Source: Microglena sp. YARC (Eukaryota; Chlorophyta; Chlorophyceae; Chlamydomonadales; Chlamydomonadaceae). From it: DNA of 64,000 nucleotides. The notes beneath the pieces were generated by a model. The model worked only from the letters and a program-made list of their open reading frames with translations. It was not told the DNA's origin and made no database searches. The DNA is taken from positions 84,275,151 through 84,339,150 of the forward strand of contig CM039463.1 of assembly GCA_022414725.1 (NCBI GenBank), written 5' to 3'. Shown in pieces: positions 47,701-59,876 of this stretch. The first letter of the stretch is position 1. Each line of letters starts with the position of its first letter. The translations under genes were made by a program, and so were the position numbers.

Positions 47701-50700
47701 ACCGCGTTATCGGAATTAGTAATCCGCTTCGACTAGTCGAAGAAGCCCGATTTAATACTAAACATTCCTGAGCTCTCTGTGCGGAATCCAACTATCCCGC
47801 TGCTACGCCTGCCGCTTCTACAAGAATCTTGGTTGACACTTGGTTCCTCCGACATGGAAGCAACAAGAGCGACCATATACCACCGTAATCTATGAAGTGG
47901 GTATAGGAAGAGCCCGCCACTCACAACGAGACCACACAGCGCTGTATTGATACTACAACGATCAATATGCTTGCGACTCCCATTAGAAAGCTCCTGTCGT
48001 CGGCATTGCCGTCGCAAGTTAACCCCCACAATTCCGTGGATACTTTTGGATCGTGATTCACAACACTACCACCCACTTTCGCCGCAATCATCCACTCATC
48101 GCCGAACAAAGGTCATCCAATAACCATTCAATCCCAATTCACAACTCCCTGACAGTCACCGTTTATAACGCAACTCACGCCCGGCTCTCCATCGCTCCAA
48201 CCATCTTAAACCTCCCGTGTTCTCCCAGTTTGGCCTCAAACCTCCAACTCGCATTCCAATTTCTCCCAGGACCAGTTGCTTCCGCAATATTTTTCCCAAA
48301 TTCCCCCCCACGCCCCCCTCCACACCCTCACTTCTCGCCGCTCAAAATACCACTCTCTGTCAACGGCCCCTTAATGAAGACACCCGATCCGACATTCCTG
48401 CTCCGTGCACACCGACGGAACTTAATCCGGACTTGAACGCCTGAAATGGGAGGCAACCTCCAAGATCGCACCTGGCCCACGTCGCTGGCATTAATTCCAA
48501 CTGTCAGCTATCCCTCCATTTCTTACATACTCCCTGCATCCTCCAGGACTAGGCGCTAGAAGATCCTACAATAGGGACTATTGACAAGGATTTAGACTTC
48601 ATGCAATTTACTGGAATAAATTCTGACTGGGACAACGATGGGAGCCATCACTTCAACGAACAAGCTAGACATGCTACCGTGGCTATGGTGACTATAATGC
48701 ACTCATTAACGCGGGGCACTGATCAATTGTGACATCTTAGACCCCCCACATCTAGCTCGAACGTAGACCACATGAATCGTTTTGTCATCCCAACTGACTC
48801 CGTTCCACACCATTGACAGAGTGTTTCTGGGACTCTCCGTCAGGCCCTACATTGGTTTCAGGATTGCAGTGAAATGAGATCCCTAATTTATCACTCTAGC
48901 ACACTTGACGGCCTTGTAACTTCTTTCTGCCAATTCTAAACCTTGCCTTGGGCACTGGCTTGGTGCAGAAGTTCAAATACGAAAGAAGAACGATGCCATA
49001 CGAAGTAACATGTACGAAACATGGACAGTAGAAAAATGAATGGATTGAACTAACACTGTGGCTAAGGAATTCATTGTAACATACAGTCGCCTGCCATCTT
49101 ACATAATAGGCAGACGAGACCGCAATTGCACCGAACTACCTCAGGTCATTAGCAACCTGGACATTATGATATTGTCTCCAGCAATCTTTGTGCATCCTGC
49201 TGCCACATCTGCTAGGTGACCATCTGATCCAAATGATATGATTAGGGGAACAGACCGTGACCACTATGCATGGGCGGGGAATTTTCTCCTCACAGGCAAG
49301 CCGAACTTGCAACGTGCTCTCACATGCAGTTTATCCCTTAAACCTTGCATACATGATACATCCCTGCAACAACATTGGTTTGTATCCCTGCCATCCCTCA
49401 AAGGAAAGACAACACAGCTCTCCAACTTGCAAGTGCCTAGATGATAGAGGTGGAACAACTTAATGACCAATGAAACCACTTGCATGCGGGTGGGAATTGC
49501 CTGACCATTCTGTCTCATACTCCTGATGTCCCCTTCATGACATTGCATGGGGGGACTAAACCTAGTTCCACTCTCACATCAACCATCCTTGCTAGTGATG
49601 GAGGAACCAACTCCCTAAGCACAGGGCAACCCACGACCACCATGGCATAACTGGGTCAAGCACTCCTGACTGATTAATTTTTATCATCAATTGCTATTAC
49701 ACTTTACTTCATCACTCTGTCCTCCAAGGCAATTCCTCAGCTGCCCCTTCCAGCTACACATCACAGAATCTATGCATTATGCGACCATGCATCCTTTTGG
49801 GTATGCGATGAATGGACTATTCAGATAATTAAAATTTTTTCTTGTGGAGATGTGGATACTATGAGGGAGGTTATTATTATAGCATGGATAGGGAATGTTA
49901 ACCTGAGTATGTACGATGGTATCGACCTAAGCATTGACATGCATCTACTGTGCACCCATTGTGATGTGACCTTACTTGAGCATAGCAGATATAAGCATGA
50001 GCGATACGCCGTGAAGCTGATTTTTATATCTGCGTGTACAGATAACTTTTTGCACAGATTGGGCAGTAACGTACTAGACCTTGCATAAATGTTACTGCTG
50101 TACTAACTGCTGTGCACTGGACCAGGCTAATGCTGTAAAGCCGATCGTATGCATGAAAGATACCTAAAGCGAAGCGATACCACTCGTGTGATATGATATA
50201 CATGCAACCAACACTGGAGCAAGTAGCTGTACAACCTAAGCGGTACAGCCCAATAGTAATGCTACCATACAAGCTCATAGATGTTGCTAGCCAATAATAC
50301 AATAGACTACCTGCAGCGATTGAAATGATATCCCTAAGCATCTGTTACACAATTAGTATGAAACACTCAAAGGAATTAACTTCATGTATTGCCCGACTGC
50401 CACCATGTACTTAACCCACATTATGCAGATTCATGTCTTTTTACCCACTTTCGTAGTTCTCATGCTAACAAACATGCTGCATGCTGATTCTGGAATTTAG
50501 ACATTTTCGCACTCAAAGCTTACAATATACAGCAATTATGGGGGACTAGTAAGACCGATCATATTGTTTCCCCCTGGAACTCTTTAGTAGTATCCTTGCA
50601 GCTCCTGACAGCATATCATCGCTATGCTTCCGTTGATGCTGCAATGACCCAAGACAAGGCCCAACATGCACAGTCAGTCCTACGTCCTGCATTTTTTTAT

Positions 50701-51793
50701 CCGCTCCTTAGTGCCCTTTGCAGCGACCTACTACCAGACATCGCAGACCCAAGCTGTGACAACTTGCAGCGCGGATTCACCCTGCAGCTTCCTAGCTCAA
50801 GTACCCCATCAGCTTGCCCTTGAACAGCTTCCGCCAGACCACAGAAGCACTCAGTAGTTAAAACATTGCATTCCTACGTTATGGTATATAAGACTGAACT
50901 CTAGCATTTATTAGATTGTATGGCCACATGTACTGCCAAATGTTATCACAAGGCGATCACATTTTGAATATTTTGAATTATCACTAGTCTCTACAATGAT
51001 TGTCTGCGTTTTTAATTTAGGTTACAAAGCATCAGCTCAAACACCACAATTATGGGGGAAATAGTCCAGCACCTGTCCAGCAACAAATTATCTAGCTAAT
51101 TCATGCCCTTACTCAGTAACCAAGGTATCATCACAAATATTTAACAGCAAGACCTGGAAGTTACTTCCAGCCCATAGCAGACCCCTCTGCACTTAGCATG
51201 CAACCTAACTGCACTCTTTCTAGTTTCCCAGCAGCCTCTCTGGCAACCTAGCTGCGCCACTGCAGTCCCACTTATAGTTTTCCATACAGCTCCATGCAAT
51301 TTACCTGCTGTCCTTTGCAGTTTACCATGTCAGGAGCCAGTACTAGTAGACCACATTTCTTTGAAGAATCTGCTAATGTGGGCTATTGACCACATTGAAT
51401 CTGTTCAAAGTATTTATTAATTACAGCAAGATTTCAATATCAGCTTATTAGGAACCATTTCCACAAGTCTACACTAGCCCTTATTTATTTTTCTAAATGC
51501 CTCAAAGTTAATTCCAAGGAATTCATATAGAGTTTAGAAATTACTAGAATTGCGGGGGATTTATTTACTGAATTTATTAATTGTCTGACTGAAGTTTGCT
51601 AATGATCACGTATAGTTCTTCCCAGGGAACACGTGTTTCCTGCCACGCAGGCACAGCTAGCTGTGGCTGCACGTGACTGCAGGTATTGCAGTACACATCA
51701 CTATTATTATATGAATGCGCCTGTTGGCTTAATAGACAACTTCTCTCTAACGAGCCTACTGCACGATTGTAACAATCATTACATTACAACAGC
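44726..51793 (+). repeat. error-rich second copy of 36949-43725 plus the A2 3' end
   Basis: The order of landmarks is the same as in the clean copy: B2 RT-RNase H, B2 3' LTR (about 46693-46942), minisatellite end (46960-47090), A2 5' LTR (47402-47649), C-rich tract (48300), A2 body, then the A2 3' LTR (51560-51788) followed by ACAGC. It includes the unique B2/minisatellite and A2 insertion junctions, so it is the same locus and not another transposon copy. Differences are dense small deletions and insertions in coding and noncoding parts alike. I read it as unpolished long-read sequence placed beside its own clean version. Confidence 0.85.
51560..51788 (+). repeat. 3' LTR of A2 (low-quality sequence)
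   Basis: A TGCGGGGGA purine tract precedes TTTATTTACTGAATTTAT; the end TTACATTACA is followed by ACAGC, the same five bases that precede the A2 5' LTR at 40153. GGCTGCACGTGACTGCAGG and GATTGTAACAATCATTACAT align with the clean LTR. Confidence 0.75.
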
Positions 51794-51985
51794 AAGATCT
51801 GGGCAGACATATAGAGACTGTTACATTAACACAACTAATCTGTGAACTTGACATCCGCTCTGTGAACATGATTATTGGAAGACACTACCGCCAACTGGTT
51901 TTTCCAGATCTAGAAACTTGAGTCAGTCTATCCCACTAGCTAGTCAGCGTTTATAATAGACATGAAATCAGAAGTAGCCAATAGG

Positions 51986-52064
51986 GCGACTCGTGTCCTA
52001 GTAAAAGCTGATATTAGCCCGTTCTGGGAAGAAAACGGGGGGTTCGATCCTCCCAAAAGTCGAG
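51986..52064 (+). tRNA. possible degenerate tRNA or tRNA-like (SINE) sequence
   Basis: CGACT at the start can pair with AGTCG at the end, and GGGGGTTCGATCCTCCC forms a T-arm with the canonical TTCGATC loop (a pol III B-box-like GGTTCGATCC). TGTCCTAGT could be the A box and D-arm. I could not place a proper anticodon arm, and the stretch borders the low-quality sequence, so it may be a damaged tRNA gene or the head of a SINE. Confidence 0.22.
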
Positions 52065-52130
52065 GTACAACAAGGCGAGTGCGTGATTAATTTACGAACT
52101 AAAGTTGACCCCAATCGTAAGAACAATAGA

Positions 52131-52985
52131 CCGAAAGCTTGAGCTTGTGGATTTGTGGAATAGCCTGGGTAATTTGCTTGCTCTATTCCGCTCTCTTTTC
52201 ACTCTCTTCTTTAGAGGTGCATAGCAATTAGTTCGCATCCTCGGTTTCCGATAGTAGTCAGACACCTATTTTGTAATAGTTCTTGGATTTGGCCTTCCAT
52301 GACACAGCAGTTTTTCGGTTGGGTTTGGGTTTAGGATTCCAGTTTCACAACTGGGACCTAAAACCGAAAATAACCCTAACCCATACCCTTACTCTTCTGC
52401 AAGCTCCTTTCTCTGCTGGCTGTGCTTAAGATCTTGTTGTTGTTTCTCTAAGTATAGTCTAAGTTTGTGACTTCTGGATGTCCGGGCTTGGGCAGGCTTT
52501 AAAGACCAAGTGTGGGTGGAAATCTCATGCAGCCTAACATGATGTTGCTGCTTATATGATGTCTTTGCATAGAAATTAGTCTCCCAGATCGTAGACCATG
52601 CGGAAAGCTTGGCTGTGGATTTGCTGGACCCCTGGGATAATTTATGCTTCGCCTCTTTCGGCTCTCTTTTCAGCTCTCTTATCTTAGGGTGCTCGCATAT
52701 AAGTTCCTCGGGTTTACAGGGTACGTCAAGAGACACAAGCTTTTGTATATATCTTGGTTTGGCCTTCAATGCCGCATTTTCGGGTTGGTTCGGGGGTTTA
52801 TAGGATTACAGTTTCCAACCCTGGACCCTAACCCTAACACTCCAATTCTTCCTTTCGAGCCTCACTATTCTCGCTAGGCTTTGTTGCTTAAGATTGTTTG
52901 GTTTCGTATCTCTTAGTAATAGCTCTATTGTGGCTTCTGAAGTCACGGGCTAGGGCAGGTTACAAATGTCTCTTGCCCCTTCATG
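52131..52985 (+). repeat. diverged tandem duplication, about 475-bp unit
   Basis: 52131-52510 and 52600-52985 share landmarks in order: GAAAGCTT, TGTGGATTTG, GCTCTCTTTTC, TTGGATTTGGCCTTCC / CTTGGTTTGGCCTTCA, a GGGTTTAGGATT.CAGTTTC block, CCCTAACCC telomere-like runs, then TTGCTTAAGAT and GGGC.AGGGCAGG-like ends. Indels are frequent, so one copy may be the low-quality end of the preceding sequence overlapping the next contig. Confidence 0.6.
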
Positions 52986-53584
52986 TGTTTGGCCTGCTTT
53001 CGTGAGTCTTAGCTAGTTGGTTTCTGGCCATCTCTGTTTCGGTTCTGGACCTATCCCCTTTCCTTCATGGGAGTGATCTATGGTTATATCATCCTTGACT
53101 TCCTTTTCTGCAAAGTGGCAGTGTCGGGTTTGTCATTGTGCTTTCTTAACCTTTGAGGGCATTAAGCATGCATATTAAGTGCTCATAGCGCATGCCCTTA
53201 GGGTGGTATTATTTTTTTTAGTTTGGCCTTCCTCTTGTGGTTGGTGGGCTTGGTGTTTCTGGATTGCTTACTTTGCATCCCTCCTTCCGCTCTCCTTTAC
53301 GCCTCTAGTTTGTTTCCTTTTTGGGGACTTGACCTAGTTTTGTTTTCAGGTTTGTGGGGTGCCTTCAATAACCCTCGTGTTTACGTGTTTATAAAATTGG
53401 ATGGTCGCAGGCTGTGCTGCTATCCAGTCTCGGCAAGTGATTTGCTGAGTTTCTTGTAACGAACCCTCTCTCTCTGGTCTTAACGATTGGGGGCAACTTA
53501 GTACTGATATTAGATACGCACTCGCTGCGAACCGCACCTTCAGGGGGGGCCGAACTCCCCGTTTCCCTCCCGGGCCAGGCATTA
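52986..53584. other. no gene recognised
   Basis: T-rich, with no tandem repeat and no convincing exon. Confidence 0.4.
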
Positions 53585-53676
53585 TTGTCAAGCGTGAACT
53601 ACTTAGGAACGGGTGCCTTATTGGTATCTGATCAGAATACCAATATGGCACCCGTGTTAGTAGTTCACGTCTGACA
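53585..53676. repeat. 92-bp foldback (MITE-like)
   Basis: Arms GTGAACTACT..ACGGGTGCC.TATTGGTAT close on a TCTGATCAGA centre, with a few mismatches; the outer edges extend to TGTCA..CGTGAAC / GTTCACGTCTGACA. One arm plus the centre recurs at about 39911-39960 without the second arm. It has no coding capacity. Confidence 0.85.
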
Positions 53677-54647
53677 GGTTCCTGCATTAAATGGAGTGGT
53701 GAAATAATGAAGAATTCTTCCATCTATTTACTTGCGAGGACTTCAGACTGCTTGAGTTGGAATAACCTCTTCATAAGCGCCCAACTAACCCTGCCGCCGG
53801 CCTGCACCAAATTCCGTGTATTCGTTATACATTAACTCAGAAATGAAAGGCAGAGAATTAAAGGCAGATAAATGAATGACAACATGGTAAACCCCCCATG
53901 AATCCAATCTTGATTTCGGATAAGCACAGACGCCCTTCTGATTCCTATGCAATGATTTCAATCAATGTGTCCAAGCACGCATCTTGATCATGAGAGACAT
54001 CACTTGATCTCCATAAAAAGAGATTCAAGAAAAGAAGAGAAATCTGACCATCACATGTGCTGAGGAACATTCGAGCGGGGGACAGGAGGGATGTGTCTGG
54101 GCGATCAAATCGGGACGAGGGGAAGGCCATCATAGCAAAAGGCGGTTGAGGACAGCAAGGCTGGGTTCCCTTATATGGTCGGGCGCGGGTTGTGCAAGTT
54201 GTGGAGGAAGGGAGGCCGATTTAAATTAGGCTGGCGCACAGGAGAAAAATCCGGCAGAACTTCGCAGCTGCAAGCTTGCAAATAACAATTTCTTGATCTC
54301 GTGCATACGCAGCAGCAGGATGTTAGAGATACGCTGTAAGAGGCCAGCAGCTTCTCGCGCGAGCTCGCGTTTGAACTCTAACTGTGTGGGCCCCCCGGGC
54401 GTGGGCTAACTTCCGACGACGGCGGAAGCTGGTCAGTCAGATATGCCCCTGAAAATACCTTACCAGCAGGCTGTAGCACCCTCTGCTATGGCAGGGCTAA
54501 AATTAACCGACTGCCACTTCAAATTCAAACTTCAAAAAATCGAATCGACAGCAAAGCCTGGAAATAACAGTTGAAGTAAATCGATCCTGGCAGGTGGAAG
54601 CATTATTGTTTCCTTCTACCCATCGGCCTGCAGCAACAGCAGCAGCC
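53677..54647. promoter_or_regulatory. upstream region of the pherophorin gene
   Basis: No gene was recognised. Presumed promoter and 5' UTR; I see no clear TATA box. CAGCAACAGCAGCAGCC directly precedes the start ATG at 54648. Confidence 0.35.
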
Positions 54648-57600
54648 ATGCGGTCAATATACACCCTTTCCATCTCGTGCCTGGTCACGCTATCCTTGCT
54701 TGTGGCGCGGGCCAATTTCGCTGATGCAAAGCGGTCAAGGTACGCGGGTGGCAGGCGGAACTGCTAGTATGTACTAATTGCAACTTGTGTACAGAGTTTT
54801 GTTGTTGTGGGCGACAGATTGACCGGGGGTAAGTGCGCATGGCTGTTGCGCGTGGTGTAGTTAGGTGACAGATTCAGGGAGGGCGAGGCGAAAGACAGAC
54901 AGCCGAACAAACAGAAGGCTCGCAAATAGCGATAATTATTAATATCCGTGGTTCTTTGATTTGCTTCCTCCACTCCTCCTCGATTTATGGTCTATCTCTG
55001 GTTTTCTATGATCTGGGCCCAAGAACTTCAGCATGCACGCCGTTCTCCTCCCGACGCGACCTGGTCGATGCCTGATGCAACGAGTAATATATGCGCGTGC
55101 ATGCCCATCCCTGCGGCCTCATCGATTGCAATGCTTTTACATTTCAGCGGTTCGTGTGGCTGTCTAATCCTGCTTTTAAATCCTTGGCTGCTGCCCGGCT
55201 GCTGGCAACATCCTGTCGTCTCGTCTACTGGTCTGGGTCCTACGGCTTATGTTGGAGACGAATTGCTGGGTTGCGTGTAGCTTCTTACGTATGCTCCTCA
55301 TATGTCCTGTTCGCGTTACAGATGGAACCCCAGGCAGTCATGCCGTTGTAACTGGACAGTACCTCGATGCGAATTCCAGGTTCAAGTAACAATCGAAAGC
55401 ATAGCCAGGTAGACGCGAGCTCCCTTCCATACCTCGTTCTTACACCCAACCATCTCCCCGGAGACCGAGTTGCACCCCCGATTTGAACAGAGGAATATCG
55501 TACGAAGGTCTGCGCGTATTCTTCAACGATTTGGCGTCGCTTGTCGAGGCCAATTTTGATGGAATGCATGCGTTTGTTGCGCCCCCTGTCGCTTGGATTT
55601 TCTGAGATATTCATGCAATCATTTTCCCCCCGAGGTTGGGCAAAACCCTTTTTAGCCTACCTGTCTACCTCCGGAACGCTGGATTACCTTCTATCGCACT
55701 CTATCCTCCACCACCCACAGGGAATGCCCAGACTGATATTCAGTGCCTGTCCTCACTCACACCCTTTCCAGCTACCTGATGGTTGAGGACTGCCAGCTCT
55801 ATGTCAACTCAGTCTGGTCAACCCCCAGCACTGTCCCAGTCCTGTTTACCCCTGCCCCTGCTCCCACCCACTCACCACCCTCTCCCACCCTCTCACCACC
55901 CTGCCCCTGCTCCGACCGTGCTCACCATGCAACATCCATCTGCCCTGCTTCTCCACCACAGGAAGGAAACCCTGACAAGGCGTAAGCTGCAAAATGAGTG
56001 CTTGAAAAGTTCCAATGCCTCCCCCTACCTCCTGTCCCTTGACAGTATCAGTGAGGTTGGTGCCAGCACCAGCTTCTGCTTTGAAGTCTCCACTAAGTCA
56101 CAACAGATTATCTCCTTGACCTCTCCTGAGATCGTGTGCTATCGCAAGTTGTTGAGCACCTTGGATACCATCACTCTAGATACCAGTAAGTTCCCATGTT
56201 TGCTCTGGATTCTAATGCTACCATCATCAGGATCGCGGCCATTGCTACTACGGCTACCACTACCACCGCCATCACTACCACTATCACAACAAGCCGGCCA
56301 CAACTGCACCACTACTTCTACCAGCTCCAACACCACTGTCAACACTCCCAACTCCAACTGTAACACCCCTACAACTGCTACCAGTTACTAAGCCTGGCCA
56401 CCTCCCCTCCCCTCCACCCCTTACCCTCACCCACTGCCTCACTGCCTCCCTCCTCCCTCCCCCCCACACTCTCACTCACTCACTCACTCACGTCCTTTCA
56501 AGCTAGAATGCTTTTGTTGCAACCTGCATTACCCCACCCACTCCCTCCTCGCGCACGCCTAAACACACTTGGGCCTAAACCGTAAACCCTAAACTCCTAA
56601 ACCCTAAACCCAGCACCCTCCCCTTGCAATCTGCAGGCCCAGCATGCTCCAAAGAGGTCATTGGTGCCACCCTTGACGGAGTTGCCGTCAACGCTTCCGG
56701 CAAGTTTTCAACGGACGCAGGTGCGGTATGACGAAAGTTGCCTCCATTTAAGTTAGCCCCACTTACCTAAAGCCCAAACAAGGCCTAGACCCTAAACCCA
56801 AACCCTGAAACCACCTAAACCCCACACCTGTGAATCAAAACTAGACCACTACACCCTAACCCCACCCCCCCCCTAAACTTAAGTGGGGAGGCTAACTTCC
56901 CCCCCCCCCCATGCTTGTATGTAACAGTGTCTGCGGTAACCAAATAGGCCGAATGCACAGGTAGGTCAAGCCCTTCCAACCAAACTAACTTCCCCCCACC
57001 CCCAGGTGCGGAAATCGTCATCTCAGGCCTCGCCCTCGACCTGCAGTCAGCCAACGGGGCCATTGTTTGTTTAAAAGTGGGCGGACCATGCAACGACGTA
57101 TCGTCCCTGGCGCAGACGGGTGACGGCTATTTCTTCTACTCCCTGTCGGAGGCAACACAACACAGGTGGGGGGTGGGTGGGATGGGGGGCCTGTCCTGTT
57201 GCTATTCTTCTACTCCCTGTCGGAGTCGACACAACACAGGTGGGTGGGTGGGTGGGGGGGGGGGCCTGTCCTGTTGCTATTTTTTCTACTCCCTTTCGGA
57301 GTCGACACAGCACAGTGTGGGTGGTTGGGTGAGGTGAGGGGTGTCCTGTCCTGTTGCTATTCCTTCTACTCCTTGTTGGAATCGACACAACACAGGTGGG
57401 TGGTGGGGGTGGGGGGGCCCTGTCCTGTTGCTATTTCTCCTACTCCCTCTTGGAGTCGACACACCACAGGTTGGTGGGTGGGTGGGTGGGGGGTGCCCTG
57501 TCCTGTTGCTGTTTCTGCACTGCTGCTTCCCTGTTGCTGCCCTGTTGCTGCTTCTGTCCTGTCCTGTTTCAGCCCTTACAGCTGCTGCCCTGTCCTGGTT

Positions 57601-59876
57601 CTGCCCCGCTGCTGCCCTGCTTCTGCTCCTGCCTTGTTTCAGCCCTGCTGCCCTGTCCTGTTTCTGCCCTGCTGCTACCCTGCTGCTACCCTGCTTCCGT
57701 CCTGCCCTGTTGCTGCCCTGCTGCCCTGTCCTGTTGCTACCCTGTTGCTGCCCTGCTGCTGCTTCTGCCCTACCTGTTTCTGCACCGGCCCTCCCCTGCT
57801 ACCCTGCTTCTGCCTGCCCTGTTTCTCACCTCAATGTGCCCTGCCCCACAGCTCCTGCCCTGTCCTGGTTCTGCTCCGCTGCTGCCCTGCTCCTGCTCCT
57901 GCCCTGTTGCTGCCTTGCTGCCCTGTCCTGTTGCTCCCCTGCTGCTACCCTGTTTTGCTTCTGCCCTACTTGTTTCTGCCCCGGCCCTGCCCTGCTACCC
58001 TGCTTCTGCCCTGCCCTGCCCTGTTTCTCACCCCAACGTGCCCTGCCCAACAGCTCCTGCCCTGTCCTGCTACCCTGCTTCTGTCCTGTTGCTGCCCTGC
58101 CCTGTTTCTGCCCTGCTGCTACCCTGCTTCTGCCCTGCCCTGTTTCTCACCTCAACGTGCCCTGTCCTGTTTCTTCCCTGCTGCTGCTTCTGTCCTGTCC
58201 TGTTTCAGCCCTAACAGCTGCTGCCATGTCCTGATTCTTCCCTACCCTGCTTCTAACCGCCACGTTCCCTGCCCAACAGCTGCTGCCCATCGTCCAAGTT
58301 CTTGGTGGCCCCTCCCCCAGACCCAGTCACCAACCCTAGCCCACCCCCTATGATCGAGGAGCCGTTTGAAGCATCCTACCTTCCCCCCCCCCTCTCCCCC
58401 CCCTCCCCCCTCCCCCTCCCCCCTCCTCCGTCTCTTCCCCCACCCTCACCGCAACCTCCCTCCCCTCCCCCACCATCACCGACCCTCCCTCCCCTCCCCA
58501 CCATCACCGCCACTCTCCCCTCCCCCACCATCACACCATCACCGCACCTCCCTCCCCTCCCCACCATCACCGCCACCTCCCTCCCCTCCCCCACCATCAC
58601 CATCGCCCACCTCCCTCCCCCCCCCCACCATCACCGCCACCTCCCTCCCCTCCCCCACCATCACCATCACCGCACCTCCGTCCCCTCCCCACAATCACCG
58701 CCCACCCCCTCCTCCCCCACCATCACCGCCACCCCCCTCCCCACACCACGCACCCCACCCCCCCTCCTCCCCTCACCTCCTCCACCATCTCCCCCTCCTG
58801 TCCTCCACCCCCCCCCTCCTGCCCCTCCACCATCTCCCCCTCCCGCACCTCCCCCCCTTTCCCCTCCTCTCCCGTCACTCCCTCCCTCCCTCTCTCCCCC
58901 CCCTCCCTCCAAGCCCACCCCCCCTCAACTCCCCGGCACCCTCAATCCCCCAGAGGGCTTCCCTTTCTACGGCTGCCAACGGGACGTATCCTCCTCGTAC
59001 GGCTTCCAACTGGTCTCCAAAGAGATCATCACCGGATGGAACGGGCTTCCCTCTACACGCGTCTGCGGCCTCATCTCTAACCAGAGATGTGACCCAAGGG
59101 ACTCCTGCTGCAACAAGGGCCTATTCAAGCTGGAGTTCCATGTAGAGGACAGGTAAAAAAAACATACTCATTTTTTACTCATGTTTCCTTTTCCATATCT
59201 AGGACAGGTTCACTGTTTGTGTGTGTGGGGGGGGGGGGAGGGGGGGGGGCTACAGGTTGCATTTTCTAGACAGCTCCCTTTTCCCTTTCCTTGAGCCAAA
59301 CCTGAAGCTAGCTTGTTTCGTCTAAAAGCTGACATGGCAGGCAATCAAATGCAGCTGAAAGCTATGGGCTGGATAATGGAGCTGGCGGGAAGCTGTCATG
59401 AGGGGGCCCAGCCTGAATTCCTCACCCCCACCCACGCCCCGACCCCCTTCTCATTCCCCCTCACCCCCACCCACCCCCTCACCCTCACCCCTACTCACCC
59501 CCACCCACCCTCTCACCCCTACCCACCCCCTCACCCCTACCCACCCCCTCACCCTCACCCATCCCATCACCCCTACCCACGCCCTCACCCCCACCCACCC
59601 ACTCACCCGCTGCATAGATGCTGGAACACAGTCACCAACCTAACCCTCGACGGTGTCGGCAAGGGCCCCAACTTTAGCCGCTTCGGCACCGACAAGATCG
59701 TCTTCAGGGTCACTCGCCTGTTCGGCAATCCCGGAAACTATGACCCTCCTGCTGAGGTCTGTTGGACCATGGATTCACCATGCGGTAGCCTGGGTGAATT
59801 TTGCTTTGGTGGCACCTGCGCCTTCTCCCTTGCCGACCCGTCCCACAAGTGCTGCCCTGGCAGCAGCTTTCGTTGA
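54648..59876 (+). CDS. pherophorin (extracellular matrix glycoprotein), complete gene
   Basis: Six exons with all phases consistent: 54648-54739, 55962-56185, 56637-56720, 57006-57165, 58280-59152 and 59618-59876 (TGA); 563 aa. The N-terminus is a secretion signal (MRSIYTLSISCLVTLSLLVA, then RANFADA). The first pherophorin (DUF3707) domain, exons 2-5, shows NASPYLLSLDSISEVGASTS, ACSKEVIGATLDGVAV and GLALDLQSANGAIVCLKVGG, ending CCPSS. A hinge of about 200 residues rich in SPPP/TPPP follows, the site of hydroxyproline glycosylation in this family. The second domain runs from GFPFYGCQRDVSSSYGFQLV through KLEFHVEDRCWNTVTNLTLD to CCPGSSFR. Pherophorins form the algal wall or extracellular matrix. 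An additional small exon within the 1.2-kb first intron is possible but not needed. Confidence 0.88.
56576..56612 (+). repeat. telomere-like CCCTAAA repeats in pherophorin intron 2
   Basis: CCTAAACCGTAAACCCTAAAC-type run just upstream of the exon 3 acceptor; similar runs lie at about 56790-56850. The same heptamer is built into the IDH acceptor repeats. Confidence 0.85.
57166..57475 (+). repeat. four tandem copies of the pherophorin exon 4 end and donor
   Basis: TTCTACTCCCTGTCGGAGTC, then GACACAACACAGGTGGGT, recurs at about 57208, 57284, 57364 and 57437, spaced 73-80 bp and separated by GGGGGCCTGTCCTGTTGCTA. It copies the last ~35 bases of exon 4 plus its donor, with the same CACAG/GTGGG junction in most copies. 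Use of a downstream donor would add coding sequence in altered frames. Confidence 0.88.
57500..58279 (+). repeat. CTGCCCTG-rich minisatellite in pherophorin intron 4
   Basis: Units such as TGCCCTGCTGCTACCCTGCT and CTTCTGCCCTGCCCTGTTTC are shuffled into longer repeats; CTCACCTCAACGTGCCCTGC marks a higher-order unit. All three plus-strand frames stay open for hundreds of codons because stops are absent from the unit, not because they code. Confidence 0.9.
59414..59605 (+). repeat. CACCCCCACCC repeats in pherophorin intron 5
   Basis: CCCCTCACCCCTACCCACCC-type units of 10-20 bp. Upstream, GACAGGT (exon 5 end and donor) recurs at about 59203. Confidence 0.85.

Noticed and set aside
52389..52769. 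126-codon minus-strand frame with coiled-coil-like Lys/Glu/Gln content
   Set aside because: It spans the two halves of a diverged tandem duplication, and the equivalent frame in the other copy is full of stops.
57166..58353. Cys/Leu/Pro-rich frames of 290-395 codons
   Set aside because: They lie in intron 4 of the pherophorin gene; all three frames are open because the CTGCC repeat lacks stops, and the splice phases bypass them.
58366..59145. Second proline-rich frame overlapping pherophorin exon 5
   Set aside because: It is a shadow of the hinge in another frame. Only the frame of 58280-59152 joins both pherophorin domains.
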